From Ophiosphaerella korrae (Eukaryota > Ascomycota > Dothideomycetes > Pleosporales > Phaeosphaeriaceae), in the NCBI GenBank assembly GCA_028456385.1, contig JALNQF010000188.1, positions 19,384 through 83,383 of the forward strand: a stretch of 64,000 nucleotides of DNA. Reading direction: 5' to 3'. Shown here in pieces: positions 24,397 through 34,887 of the stretch; the stretch's first letter is position 1; each line of letters opens with the position of its first letter. A program made the position numbers and the translations under genes. Below the pieces are notes generated by a model, which searched no databases, was not told where the DNA came from, and worked only from the letters and a program-made list of their open reading frames with translations.

Positions 24397-25683
24397 ACTG
24401 AGGGTAAAAAGGAAGCGAGACAAGCTTGCGTTGAAAACGTGACACAGTTCCAATTAATTATGATAGCACAACTGCGCTCCATAAAGAAAAGATGACTGTC
24501 GATTATATTGAGATACAATCTCAGTTCAATATTGTCGGCGGGCCAATCAAGCTCTTATCCAAAACTCACGTTGGTTATGGCTGGGGTATGCCTATTACAA
24601 GCCAAATTGTTCTTGTTACGAACATAAATAGAAGAGGATTATATCCTACAATTATTTGGGATTAGCTGCAGAGTAATAAAATCTCGGAATTGGGTTAGAT
24701 CAAGGCTGTTGAAAGGATATATGGATTGATGTAAAAGATGCGGATTATGAAGGACCTGCGGAAGAATGGACTCACTATTAAACGGGCTGAAGTTACAAGA
24801 ATCAAGGAGTATTTAGTTTCATGCTTGGCAATAGGAAGAAGGTGGAACTTGTGCAGTTGAGGATTTGGTATAGGTGCCTGAGCGATGGAATATAATTCAT
24901 CTTAACGGCTATGCTGTCATCATTCAGCACAAGGCGTGATAGCTACGACTTTACCATTAAAAGCATTCACCTATCCAGTCCTTTCAGCCAGAATATTGTG
25001 GTGTAGTAGGACCTCACGTGATCGGAGAGGATTAGGTTAGCCTTGGGCTCTACAGGGGCTCGGAGTGAGATCGGATGAGGAAGATAGACACCGACACCAA
25101 CTCGTCAAGTAGCTTCTCAATCCATATGTTTCAGCTCATCTCACCGACTACAGGTCGGCACCTACTCCCTACTTCAACCTGAATCCTAGTATGCCACAAT
25201 ATCCTCAGTATCTTCTAAAAAAAATCCGGCTATTGCTGCCCTGTCGCGTGCGATGTTTCTTAAAATGAACTAATGTCTCGTGATTCCATTCTCATCTACC
25301 AACCAATTCTTTCTAACTGTTCAAATCTTATGCGTTCTTAGAGGCTGCAAGGAAATAGTAGTGTTGTTGAAATGACAGTTCAGATTCTGCAGGGCTATAA
25401 CACTGCGGGTGAGCCCGGTTGGCAAGTTAGCCTTTTATGTTATCCTAAGCGTCGAACTGCTTACCATGTCAAATAGCTCAAAGATTGTGACTTGATATTA
25501 TCCACCGTACTCGTTAGACTTTGAATTCTCATAGGCACGAAGTGTCGCTTCCTCCGTATCCAAGTCCTTCAAGCACATTCTGGCCACTACGTGGCTATAA
25601 CACATCAAAATGATGGTGTTTCTCACTAGAATTATATCCTCACGGGACAAATACTCCCCTATTACAAGGTAAAGAGGTGAGCT
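24397..25683. other. Intergenic region with a 202-bp dispersed repeat
   Basis: No gene recognised. It includes the TG...CA element at 24997-25198. Several short frames near 24490-24660 are AT-rich and not convincing. Confidence 0.55.
24997..25198 (+). mobile_element. 202-bp solo-LTR-like element, copy 1
   Basis: Starts TGTGGTGTAGTAGGACC and ends CCTAGTATGCCACA, with TG...CA ends that form a short imperfect inverted repeat. Flanked by a perfect 4-bp duplication ATAT (24993-24996 and 25199-25202). A diverged copy in the same orientation lies at 34274-34467. Best read as a solo LTR or a non-autonomous relative. Confidence 0.8.
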
Positions 25684-26316
25684 TTAGACGATGCAGCATT
25701 TTCTAGAGTTTTTTCCTTTTTCGCATTCATCTGCTTTGGTTGAAGCCGTGTCTGCCTGTAGAGAATCAACGGCTGGTGAAGCCAAATGATTAGGAATATG
25801 TTTCTGAAGTTCAGTTCCTGTACATGCGTCCCAATAGAACCGCAATGTAGTGGTATCGCAACCGTCCTTCATCCCGGTTAGGCTTTTAGTCTCTTCGAAT
25901 GAGCCAGAAGAAAGACTCCCGTGTGCTATATAGTAGCAGTTCGGAGCACCTGCCTCATAAAGTAGCACGATTTTGATGAGACAACCACAATCTAAGACAT
26001 GCTCGCGAGACATAGATGTATTAAGGTATGAGTTGTTATCTTTGGTGACCTCGACTTTGAGTACGCGATGGTTGCGAGAATCGGCATCCTTTGTTTCTGC
26101 TTGCGATGAACATCGATATAACTTGATCACAGAGTCGAAATGGTTCGGTTTTAGGCCGTGGTTGGTTTGGTTTGCTAGATACAGTAGTCTTCGTGAAGCT
26201 GATGAAGTGCTCTGTGGATGAAACTTGCTTAATTTCAAAATTGGACATTGAAGTTGAATTGTAATTTTACATAGATAAGACGATATCAAACCAAATTGAA
26301 AATCGCATAATTCCAT
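25684..26316 (-). CDS. Hypothetical protein with CaaX-like end
   Basis: Single open frame of 210 aa starting MELCDFQFGLISSYLCK. I do not recognise the family. The middle is mixed polar sequence with several cysteines, and the last residues are GKNSRKCCIV, which resemble a CaaX prenylation box (C-C-I-V) behind a basic stretch. No signal peptide or membrane helix is clear beyond a weak hydrophobic start. It lies 3' of the MFS gene on the same strand. It could be a terminal exon of a longer gene or a chance open frame; supporting signs are only its length and the tail. Confidence 0.4.
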   Translation of the reverse strand: MELCDFQFGLISSYLCKITIQLQCPILKLSKFHPQSTSSASRRLLYLANQTNHGLKPNHFDSVIKLYRCSSQAETKDADSRNHRVLKVEVTKDNNSYLNTSMSREHVLDCGCLIKIVLLYEAGAPNCYYIAHGSLSSGSFEETKSLTGMKDGCDTTTLRFYWDACTGTELQKHIPNHLASPAVDSLQADTASTKADECEKGKNSRKCCIV

Positions 26317-26553
26317 GCAGATTCACCGTGACATGACCCATGGTTCCGTTAGTGACCGGCTTCTTAAACAGTGAAGTCACCAAAGAGTGGTCTTCAAAAG
26401 CCAATGGTCCCCAACAATGAGAATTATTCACTTAGTACGCATACGTGTGAATGTTTCTAGATCTAGCTTTGGGGCTCGAGGTTGCGCGCACGCGAGAGGA
26501 CACTCGCAGCGCCTAAGCTAAAGCTCCACAGTCAGGCGATTAATAAACGTTGG

Positions 26554-28262
26554 CTACCTTTCTTCGTATCTTGTCTGACTCATTAATGGACTTTTGGCTC
26601 TGATTTTCTGACCGTACTTTAACAGAACCAAAGGAATGAAGCTTAGTAGTAAAGCCACGAAGCCCAACAGAGTACTAGCCCATTGGAAACCCAGGGTTCG
26701 GTATAAACTTTGTGTGGCTAGTGGCAAAAAAGCAGCCATGAAGTTCTCCAGGAAGGCGATACCAGCCACTGCAGAAGCAGCATACTTTGCATACGCATCA
26801 ACGACATATGTCGTTACAGCAGCTGTGCTGCAAAACATGCCGAAACCAACGAAAACCAAAGCAACAGTGGGCACCATCCAGTATACCGTAGGGTAAGATG
26901 TCCATGAGAAGTAGAAGAGGCCTCCCGTAAGTCCAAAAAAGGATGCAGGGATGCTAAGATAAAGGCGAACTTCTGGCAAAGGTTTGCCAGGGTTCTCACT
27001 ATTGTACCTGGCCGAAAGGAAGTAAAGTCGATCCTGGTAAAGAGATGAGACAAGACCAATGAGTTCCCCGATTACAATAGCGGATTGTACAAGGCCTGTT
27101 CCGAACCAGTTCCAGCCGTATATGTCAGAGTAAACCTGAACAATCGATTGTGTGAACATGAAGGCTATTCCAATGCAGAAGGCGGACCAGAGGCCGAAAA
27201 ACAACACTACGCTCTCGGTACAAAGCATCTGCGAAGGTCGGATAACTGTCACTCTGAGTATATCGCGCAAGCTCTTATGGTCCATCTTAATGCTGTTAGA
27301 AGCTGTTCGATCTTGCTTGTTATCTGTACAGATATGACGACGTGATTTTTGAGCTAGTATAGCGTCTGGTCTGACTTCAGGGAGGAGCAGGTACAGGACG
27401 GGAAGAAGTGCACTGTAGACAACGATCTGAGTGAAGAATATCCTGATTTTTTTGTTAGTTCAAAGTGCATAGTTTCGTCAATGTCAAATATACCATCGCC
27501 AAGTGGTGTGCTGCATAACAAGGCTGCCGAAAACGGGTCCCATATTCAAGCCAGCGAGAAGGCCCCAGATATATAGCGAAGTTGCAAAGCTTTTTGCTCG
27601 CCCAGCCTTCCAAATATCACTCACTATTTCTGATGTAATGTTTGCAAGTGTACCCGAGCAAGCACCAGTAATTATGCGTGTGACCACCAAGGTTGCAAAG
27701 TCTTTCGCTACCGCTTGTGGGATAATGAAGAGGATAAGAGTAACGTGTATGACCTGTGGCTTAGTTAACTTGAAGTCTCATCATATTCTCTGGATTTTTT
27801 TCTCACCAAATAACTCCACTTTACACCAAAATTTTCCATTATCGGTAAACCAATCAGTGGCGCTACTGCACCGCCTAGACTCCAGGATAGTACTGGCCAG
27901 TATGAATGTGGGAAATTTTTATCACTTATCACAAAACTGTGATTGATCTGCTCTGCAGCGCTCGTCATCATTGTTCCGTTGACTTGAATGACGAAAGTCA
28001 TAAAACAAGCGAGAGAAGTCACTATCCATTTCTTCGTCCTTGGCCAATTGAACGGATTGTCAAAATTACTAGGGCTATCCCAGTTGTTTGAGTTCTCTGT
28101 CATGACGGCATAGCGGTGTGTGTGTAAGGGATCAAGGGAACAATCGGTTGAACCTGATATTGGTGTGTCCGCACTCGAAAGCGTGGGTTTGTAATCGCCA
28201 CCCCAAGAAGTCTGCAAAGCCAAAGTTGTCGAAGATTGAGGACTTGGAGATTTCATTGACAT
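26554..28262 (-). CDS. MFS transporter (DHA1-type, 12 TM)
   Basis: Three exons: 28262-27807, 27753-27494, 27442-26554; introns of 53 and 51 nt (GTGAGA...CAG; GTATAT...CAG); 534 aa. The N-terminal cytosolic part ends in NPFNWPRTKKW, the usual entry to helix 1 of fungal drug/polyamine H+ antiporters (DHA1). Exon 2 has the GRAKSFATSLYIWGLLAGLN stretch and exon 3 adds the C-terminal half of the helices, with a charged central loop between helix 6 and 7. An in-frame upstream ATG at 28352 would add 30 residues, but MSMKSPSPQSS is the more usual start. Plasma-membrane export or import of a small molecule. Sits beside the Gfo/Idh/MocA and P450 genes. Confidence 0.9.
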
Positions 28263-28935
28263 GTTGGTGAACGCTTGATTTTCGCAATGCCACGCCGTGG
28301 CGAGCTCGAATATAGTAGAAAACTGAATATTTTGAAAAGAACGTCTGGACATTGAAACTTTGCGGCGTATCTATTATCAATCAACGAGAAGCCTTCTTTT
28401 CCAGGGTCAACATTGAGAGCAGGTCACAAGGTATAGATACTAAAAGTATGTTGCTACCCGCGTGCCTGGCATACCCAATGATATCGAATGAAGCTGCCAA
28501 GACCATCCAGAAGCTCGTTGCGCTGTTGCACGTGGGAAGACATGAGCGACACTTGCAATAATGTGTCACCACCAGAATTTGATCCACCTCTCTTCGGCAG
28601 GCACTAACTCGTATTTGTGTTCTAGTAGCAATTCATGACATCACAAAGCACTTAGCTCAAGGGTCATCGAGCAATAATGGTACGTAACGTAAGAGGAAGT
28701 GTAAGCGAAGCCAGCTAGGCTCAATCGAGAAACGTCCCACATAAGACTTGCTGAACTTTTCTGCCCTTTTGCACGTTGGGCTTGAAACACAACTTCATAA
28801 ACGCCATTTGTTTATTTCAATCAAGTTGACACGTCACATTCAGCTGTTGTTTAAAGTGTAACAAGCGTCGGTCGATGGTCGTTTTATCATTTGCTTAGAT
28901 TCGCTCGGATACGATAAGGTGCCACTGGAATGAGC
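28263..28935. other. Intergenic, nothing recognised
   Basis: Upstream of the MFS gene and downstream of the oxidoreductase gene, which are on the same strand. No repeat or open frame of note. Confidence 0.55.
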
Positions 28936-30148
28936 TCACAAGTAGCTTTCCCGCGTTCCTCGCTCTGCACTTCGATATATTGCATCAATCATTCTGTGCC
29001 GAACCAACGCATCGTCGAACGTTGTCACACTGTAACCTTGATCAAGTCCAATACCGGCCCATGCGTCCCAGGCCTTGCCAACGTTGAAAGAGCGGTCAGC
29101 CGCTTTCTCAACCTGAACGTCTTCCATCGTATCGTCTGTCGCGAACTTTAAAGTCGGTTGAAACATCTGAACATGGCCACCCCCTTTGCTACCCTCGAGC
29201 ACAAGTGATCCCAATGTTCCACTGATCTCCCAGTGAAAGTCACGACCGGTACGCGATGTAGCCGGAGCATATGTCACATCCACTACGCCGTCTCCTTGTA
29301 CAAGGCGACCAGTAATACTGACGTAGTCGTGCGCAGTCTTCTGCAATCGACCCTTCGGCTTGCCATCTTGGTCTAGGAGCTCCAGTTCCGGTCGAAGATT
29401 CGCAAGTGTGGCGGTTATGTCTTTGATCTCGCCTAACACAAAGCACAGAGCATCTACAGCATGGCCAAAAGGGATAGTGACAAGATTTGCTCCAGCCTCT
29501 ATAGAGCAAAGGTATGCATAGTTTTCAGTGGTAGTAGGGCCGAAAATTAGACCCTTTACGTGTTACCACGAATTAGCAAAATTCTACAACGAAAAGACGA
29601 GCTGAATTACTTACGTGGCCATACATAGTAGTACCTAGTATGTTCCCAAGTTTTCCAGAGGTAACAATCTCCTTGGCCCTCACAATACCTGGGTCTTGAC
29701 GTGCCTGGAGGCCTATCATAGTTCTGACCCCTTTCTCCTTTGCTAGATTGACGAGCTCTTCAGCTTCAGAAAGATTGCGGGCGAGTGGCCACTCGGCAAA
29801 AACATCCTTGCCAGCTTCAAGTGCGGGTCGTATAAGTTCATAGTGTTGCGGCACCTTTACGCTAATGGCTACAATATCCACATTGGGATCGGCTGCAATC
29901 GCGGCGGGGTTGTCGTAGGTCGCAACATTATGAAGCTCGTAATTCTTTGCAGCGGCTTCTGCTGATGTTTTCGAACTGTTTTGTAATGCAGAAATCCGGT
30001 AGGGATTAGTGTTTTTTAAGTATCCAAGATGGGATACTGAGGCCCAGGACCTGTGAATCCTTAGTATTGTATGATATTTGGAAAATTCTCTCAGTTACCC
30101 TTTTGCTGAGAGACCAATTAGGCCAATGCGCTTCTGAGTAGTTGCCAT
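28936..30148 (-). CDS. Gfo/Idh/MocA family NAD(P)-dependent oxidoreductase
   Basis: Three exons: 30148-30099, 30050-29615, 29553-28936; introns of 48 nt (GTAACT...CAG) and 61 nt (GTAAGT...AAG); 367 aa. Exon 1 plus exon 2 build the Rossmann start RIGLIGLSAKGSWASVSHLG. The classic EKP-like motif appears as AGKDVFAEWPLARNLSEAEE at about residues 100-119, with Lys changed to Glu/Trp context (EWPLA instead of EKPLA). The C-terminal domain has FGHAVDALCFVLGE and the usual long beta-sheet segment. Close to the galactose/D-xylose dehydrogenase-like branch common in fungi (Gal80/NAD-binding type). Substrate unknown. Same strand as the MFS gene. Confidence 0.88.
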
Positions 30149-30540
30149 CTTTATCTTTACATACAGTATTGTAAAAATGATATATGATTTCAGAGAGACT
30201 GTCGGATCTTTTTATAGTTGTAATATTGTACCATATCACTTACCTAAATTAAATATTGGAAGCAGAAGTGGAAGTTGTTGACCTGCCACCTGCGGGTCAG
30301 TGCGGACCAGTGCGGACCGATGCGGGCGGATCAACGAGAGCCTTCCCAAACCCCCCCCCCCAAGTGGGGTTAATGTATCATCGCTTCGAGTATCGAGCTG
30401 AATTTGTCAGCGTGTGAGGGGTAATGGCAGATGACTAGGCGTAATCCGCAATGGTGACTGCGACAACTGCTTATCAAGCGGGATGTACTCCTCATTAGAA
30501 ATGTCTCATTACTTTCACTAACGTGTTCCACCAGTAAGTG

Positions 30541-31212
30541 GCCCACCCCAGTAAGCGGTCCACCTCAAAAACCATCCAAAATCGCAAAAACTGTAGCTTG
30601 ATATCTTGACAACAGCCTAATAATAAATCCTAAAATTTTAGCTCTATCTTTGTATAGCTTATTTTAAGACTCTTATTTGACTTAAGAAGTAAATGTTATG
30701 AGGTAGCTGGAAGACAATAGTACTTGCCGTAGGCCACAGGAGATAGTGAAGGGATAACGAATAGGATTTCAATCTGAGTACTACTAATGTTGGAAAAATA
30801 ATACTTGCTTTACTCTGTTCGCAAGTGTAGAGCCTTTTATGCGCTGGTATAGCGCATCAGCCCCGCTCTAGACTAATATTGTACAACGTCATGATTTCCA
30901 GCATATCGGCCCCGCTCGAGACTAGTACCAGAGTTCCCAAGGATCTCGATGTATTCCGGGGACCTTCGTCACAGTAAATTTATTATACAGTTCTAGAGGT
31001 ATAGTAATCTGGCTCAAAACTGGGTGTCAAAACTTAATATCTTTATAATAGCTAGATTTATTATTCCGGGTACTTCTACAGGTACACCTAGTTAGGTGTA
31101 TGAGGCTTGGCGTAAAATTTTAGAATTTATTATTGAGCTGTTGTTAAGATATCAAGCTACGGTTTTTGCGATTTTTGATGGTTTTTGAGGTGGGCCGCTT
31201 ACTGGGGTGGGC
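30541..31212. mobile_element. DNA-transposon-derived element with ~100-bp TIRs, split by a solo LTR
   Basis: Left TIR 30541-30641 (GCCCACCCCAGTAAGCGG...) and right TIR 31112-31212 are inverse complements over about 100 bp with few mismatches. The unit is 387 bp once the 280-bp LTR at 30694-30973 and its duplicated 5 bp are removed. No transposase is encoded, so it is a non-autonomous (MITE-like) element. The target duplication could not be fixed by eye. Confidence 0.85.
30694..30973 (+). mobile_element. Intact 280-bp solo LTR
   Basis: Begins TGTTATGAGGTAGCTGG and ends GACCTTCGTCACA. Flanked by a perfect 5-bp duplication GTAAA (30689-30693 and 30974-30978). This is the cleanest copy of the family seen twice at 13207-13770. 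Confidence 0.93.
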
Positions 31213-31882
31213 TAATAAGTCGTGGCAAATTTCACTCGAGATGCATGGAAATCATTCGCATTCCGCAGCGAGGCTGGGTCGTTCCTGCGAAGCTACTTAT
31301 GCTGTAGCCGCAGCGCAACCAGACTCTTTTGCTATGTACTTTCTTCTGAGGCCATTTATAATTTCTACCATAAAACCGCTACAATGTTTTGATTTAGTCT
31401 TATTTTAATGTTATTGAAGCCCAATGCTTTCGTCTGAACGTTAACCTATATTGAAGAATAACGGAAGTTGGTAAATATTAATGTAAGGGAAGGGGATGCA
31501 TACTACAAGAATAAAGAGGTCTAGTATTGAATCTTATCATCTAAAGCTCATCTGGAGTTTCCTATGTCTGTATTTAGGGGTTTAATTTGGAACTATTTCA
31601 AGCTGACTTCGAATGGCCTATCAAATGTCAGCTATGGATTTTAGGCAGACACTTTTCGCATTCGTTCGTATTCTAATGAGGATTTTACTGAGACTAGCGT
31701 GGCTTACCCTGCTGCACAATGGTAATTTCGAGAAAATATTTGGAAGTAGTCACAGAAAAGAGGCGCAGTTAATTTTCGTATATAAAGCGAGAAGCCAAGT
31801 CTAGCTGAACCCACATGTCTAGGCATTGGCGCGGCATTTTGTATATATTCCGTAGCTGATCACCTCTTTTCAAAACTTACAA
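31213..31882. other. Intergenic, upstream of P450
   Basis: No gene or repeat recognised between the TIR element and the P450 start; several short chance frames only. Confidence 0.5.
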
Positions 31883-33772
31883 ATGTTCTCGAACAAGGGT
31901 CATCACAAAATGGAAATATTTTCTTACGTATTTTCTTTTGTGTTCGGTGTTCTGCTTCATGCCGTGGTCTTCTCTAAGGGCGAATGGGACCGGCATTCGC
32001 CTTTGATTCTTCTCTCCTTTTGCCTAGCTGGTGCATGTACGTTTGTTTACATAACCCTAGAATTTGGATTCTCTTACTCTGGAGCCTTGTTGCAAACGTA
32101 TGTTGTTGCATCAACTCTTTTGAGTGGACTCTTGTCCTCGATGTTAAGCTACCGTCTGCTTTTCCATCCTCTCAAGGCATTTCCGGGACCGACTGGTGCT
32201 CGTATATCGGCGTTCTGGCTTGCAAAAGAGAGTATTCCGGATATGAGGTTCTATCGCAAGCTTCAAGAGCTTCATAATGACTATGGGGATTTCGTCAGAA
32301 TACGTAAGAAATAGCTCGTCAGCTCTGTTTCTAAGTTGATGATGTAGGACCCCGTGAGCTCTCCATTAGACATCCCGATGCCATTGTAGATGTGCATGGC
32401 CCTAAAAACAGGATCCGAAAAGGCGAATTTTATGAGCAAAGCTATCCGCTACAAAATCTTCAGCTAAGTCGAGATGTGGCTTGCCACAAAGCTGAGCGAA
32501 AACACTGGGATAAGGCATTTCACAATAAAGGTATTCATTTCTATGATTATTTTATAGGCAGCTAACCACCTAACAAAGCTTTAATCGAGTATAATCCAAA
32601 ACTAACAAAGCATTGTACAATTTTAATGGGCATATTCGAAGAGAACGTTGCGAACAGACAGTCAATCGATGCGAGTGAATTGCTCGTAGACCTTTTCTTT
32701 GGTAAGTTACGGTGCAATCATTACTTAAGTGGCTACTCTACTGATTATGTATGACCATAGATATTGTCTCTGATCTCATGTTCGGAAATTCGTTCAACAC
32801 ATTGACGAAAAAGCAACGAAATCCGATAATTGGAGAGTTTCTCAAGCAGCAGAAGTTTATCGGATTTATGCTCCAGAATATGTGGCCATTTCACCTTGTC
32901 AAGTGCATACCTCCAGTTCAAAACCGGATGAAATATATGATGGCATGGTACGGTGATGCTCTTGAAAAGCGAAAAAATGTCCACAACTCCTTGCCCTACC
33001 TGCCTACGTTTGGCTGACATGGCTAGATGCAATCTGCGTCATCTGACTTTTATACGTATTTGTCGCAATCTGATAAGTTTGAGGCCAACAGTGTTCAAGA
33101 AGCCCAACTCGTAATAATTGCCGGTGCAGATACCAATGCTATAACTGTATCAAATGCATGCTACTTGTTGTGCCGTCATCCGGTCTATCAGGAGAAACTC
33201 TACCAGGAATTGAAAGATCTCCCAATTTGCGATGGAATCATTGAAGACCAATACCTTGTTGGAAAGCCTATTCTATTTGCCATCATACACGAAGTGCTGC
33301 GGCTATACCCGCCAGTGCCTAGTGGTTTGCAACGCCTAACTCCTCCTGAGGGCGCAACAATAGCAGGTCGATTTATTCCTGGAGATATGATTATCTCCAC
33401 TCCTACATATGCCATTCAGCGAGGTATTTTTCTCACTGAAATCAGCGTATAAGTTCTATGCTGATATTTGCAGACTCCCGCGCGTTTGTGCGACCTGATG
33501 AGTTCATCCCAGAACGTTGGTCTTCCCAGCCTGAACTCATCCTCCGTAAAGATGCTTTCGTGGCATTTGGATATGGCGCTTACAACTGCGCTGGAAAGCC
33601 ACTAGCAATGTTGCAATTACGCATGGTACTCGCTATGATCGTCACACGTTTCGAGATTTCAATCCCACTCAACCAAGAAGACGCCTTCCAAAATTTCATC
33701 GAAGACCAGGCAGACTTCTTTACGTTGCATCTCAATCCGTTGCCATTGATGCTTAAGAAAAGGATCGAGTAG
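31883..33772 (+). CDS. Cytochrome P450 monooxygenase
   Basis: Six exons: 31883-32303, 32348-32530, 32579-32701, 32761-32978, 33027-33423, 33474-33772; introns of 44-59 nt; 546 aa. Membrane-anchoring helices at the N-terminus, then FHPLKAFPGP (proline-rich hinge). The I-helix motif is AGADTNA, the K-helix is EVLRLYPP (ExxR), the PERW motif is present, and the heme loop FGYGAYNCAGKPLAMLQLR carries the cysteine ligand. The fourth intron (32979-33026, GTCCAC...TAG) has an unusual donor, and without it the frame hits TGA and TAG. ER-bound haem monooxygenase of a benzoate-4-monooxygenase-like class; substrate unknown. Downstream of the MFS and MocA genes, opposite strand. Confidence 0.9.
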
Positions 33773-34887
33773 GTGAAATATCACACCCGGCGCTCAACCA
33801 AAAATGATAGATTCTATGTTATGTATATGAGCGTAATCACTCTTTCGCTTATAACATTAAAACTGCCTGGTCTTGCTATGCAGTCTTGTGTCGCACACAA
33901 TCTTTCTTGAGAAATTTGAATACTGGTCGAATTAATCAATTATTTGCCTGGCCTGCCTTCAAAAGTTCGTGAGTCAACTTCGCATAACACCTTCCAGTCT
34001 CGCCTATTTGTCAAAATTTACGAATATCTCAACTAACAGTTTTCTTTGTAAGGCCACGATAGGTTGAATCGATTTCCTTAGTCTAATTGCATAATACTGT
34101 ATACTATAAACTATTCTCTGTGCGTGTTGCATTTTGCCTGAACCGTGCGTTCCATGCGCCAGCGGGGCGTCGATGATTTATGTCAGTGGGTAAATATAAT
34201 TAGTCTTGACCTGAAGATGTGAGGAAAAGGTCTAGGTATATAACTGCTTTGCTAGCAAAATTGGCATTGGTATTGTGGTGTAGTAGAACCGCACGTGATC
34301 GGGGAGCATTAGGTTAGCGGAGCCTTAAGTAGGATCGGATGGAGTAGAACTACCGACACTAACTCGTCATGTAGCTACTCAACCTATATGCTTCGACTCA
34401 TCTCATCTCTCGTCGAGTGCGGGTCGCCACCTGCCTCCTGCTTCTACGTGCATCCTAGTATGCCACAGTATATAAGTAGAGGATGTGTCGTAAATCTTTC
34501 TTTTTATATATAGGAGGCATTGATATAGAATTATTATTGCATAGTCGAGAAACAGAAGGCCTGATGCGATTGAAACCCGCTTCTAATTGCTCATTGTGTA
34601 TACATCTGATTTAAGCGAAGACAGGCATTTAGAGGTGAAGTCTCGAACTGTTGGTTGTTATTGTGTGCGCAGTTTCTCAACTTTCACTTGAATTAGAGTG
34701 TGTTTTCCCCGCTCACCAGCCAATTTGCTTTCACTTGATCTTTCACTTGACCTGTTAGCACCGTGCACTCGATGTCACTCTCACCCTCTTACTTCAACTC
34801 CCATAACAGCTCTTAGCACACATCAAGCTATCGACGATAAAATTCAACTAACTTCCTGGCAAGCACACATCGAGGCAAACAAGCATC
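33773..34887. other. Intergenic region with one dispersed repeat
   Basis: Holds the 194-bp element at 34274-34467 and no recognised gene. A possible short frame at 34698-34904 overlaps the 5' leader of the next gene and is not convincing. Confidence 0.5.
34274..34467 (+). mobile_element. 194-bp solo-LTR-like element, copy 2
   Basis: Same TGTGGTGTAG start and CTAGTATGCCACA end as the copy at 24997-25198, with many internal substitutions. Flanked by its own perfect 4-bp duplication GTAT (34270-34273 and 34468-34471), so it inserted independently. Confidence 0.8.

Noticed and set aside
31166..31408. 80-aa frame starting at the right TIR of the transposon-like element
   Set aside because: Starts inside the repeat, no family features; a chance frame.
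14543..33772. Classical secondary-metabolite cluster
   Set aside because: No PKS, NRPS, terpene cyclase or DMATS backbone gene in or near the region.
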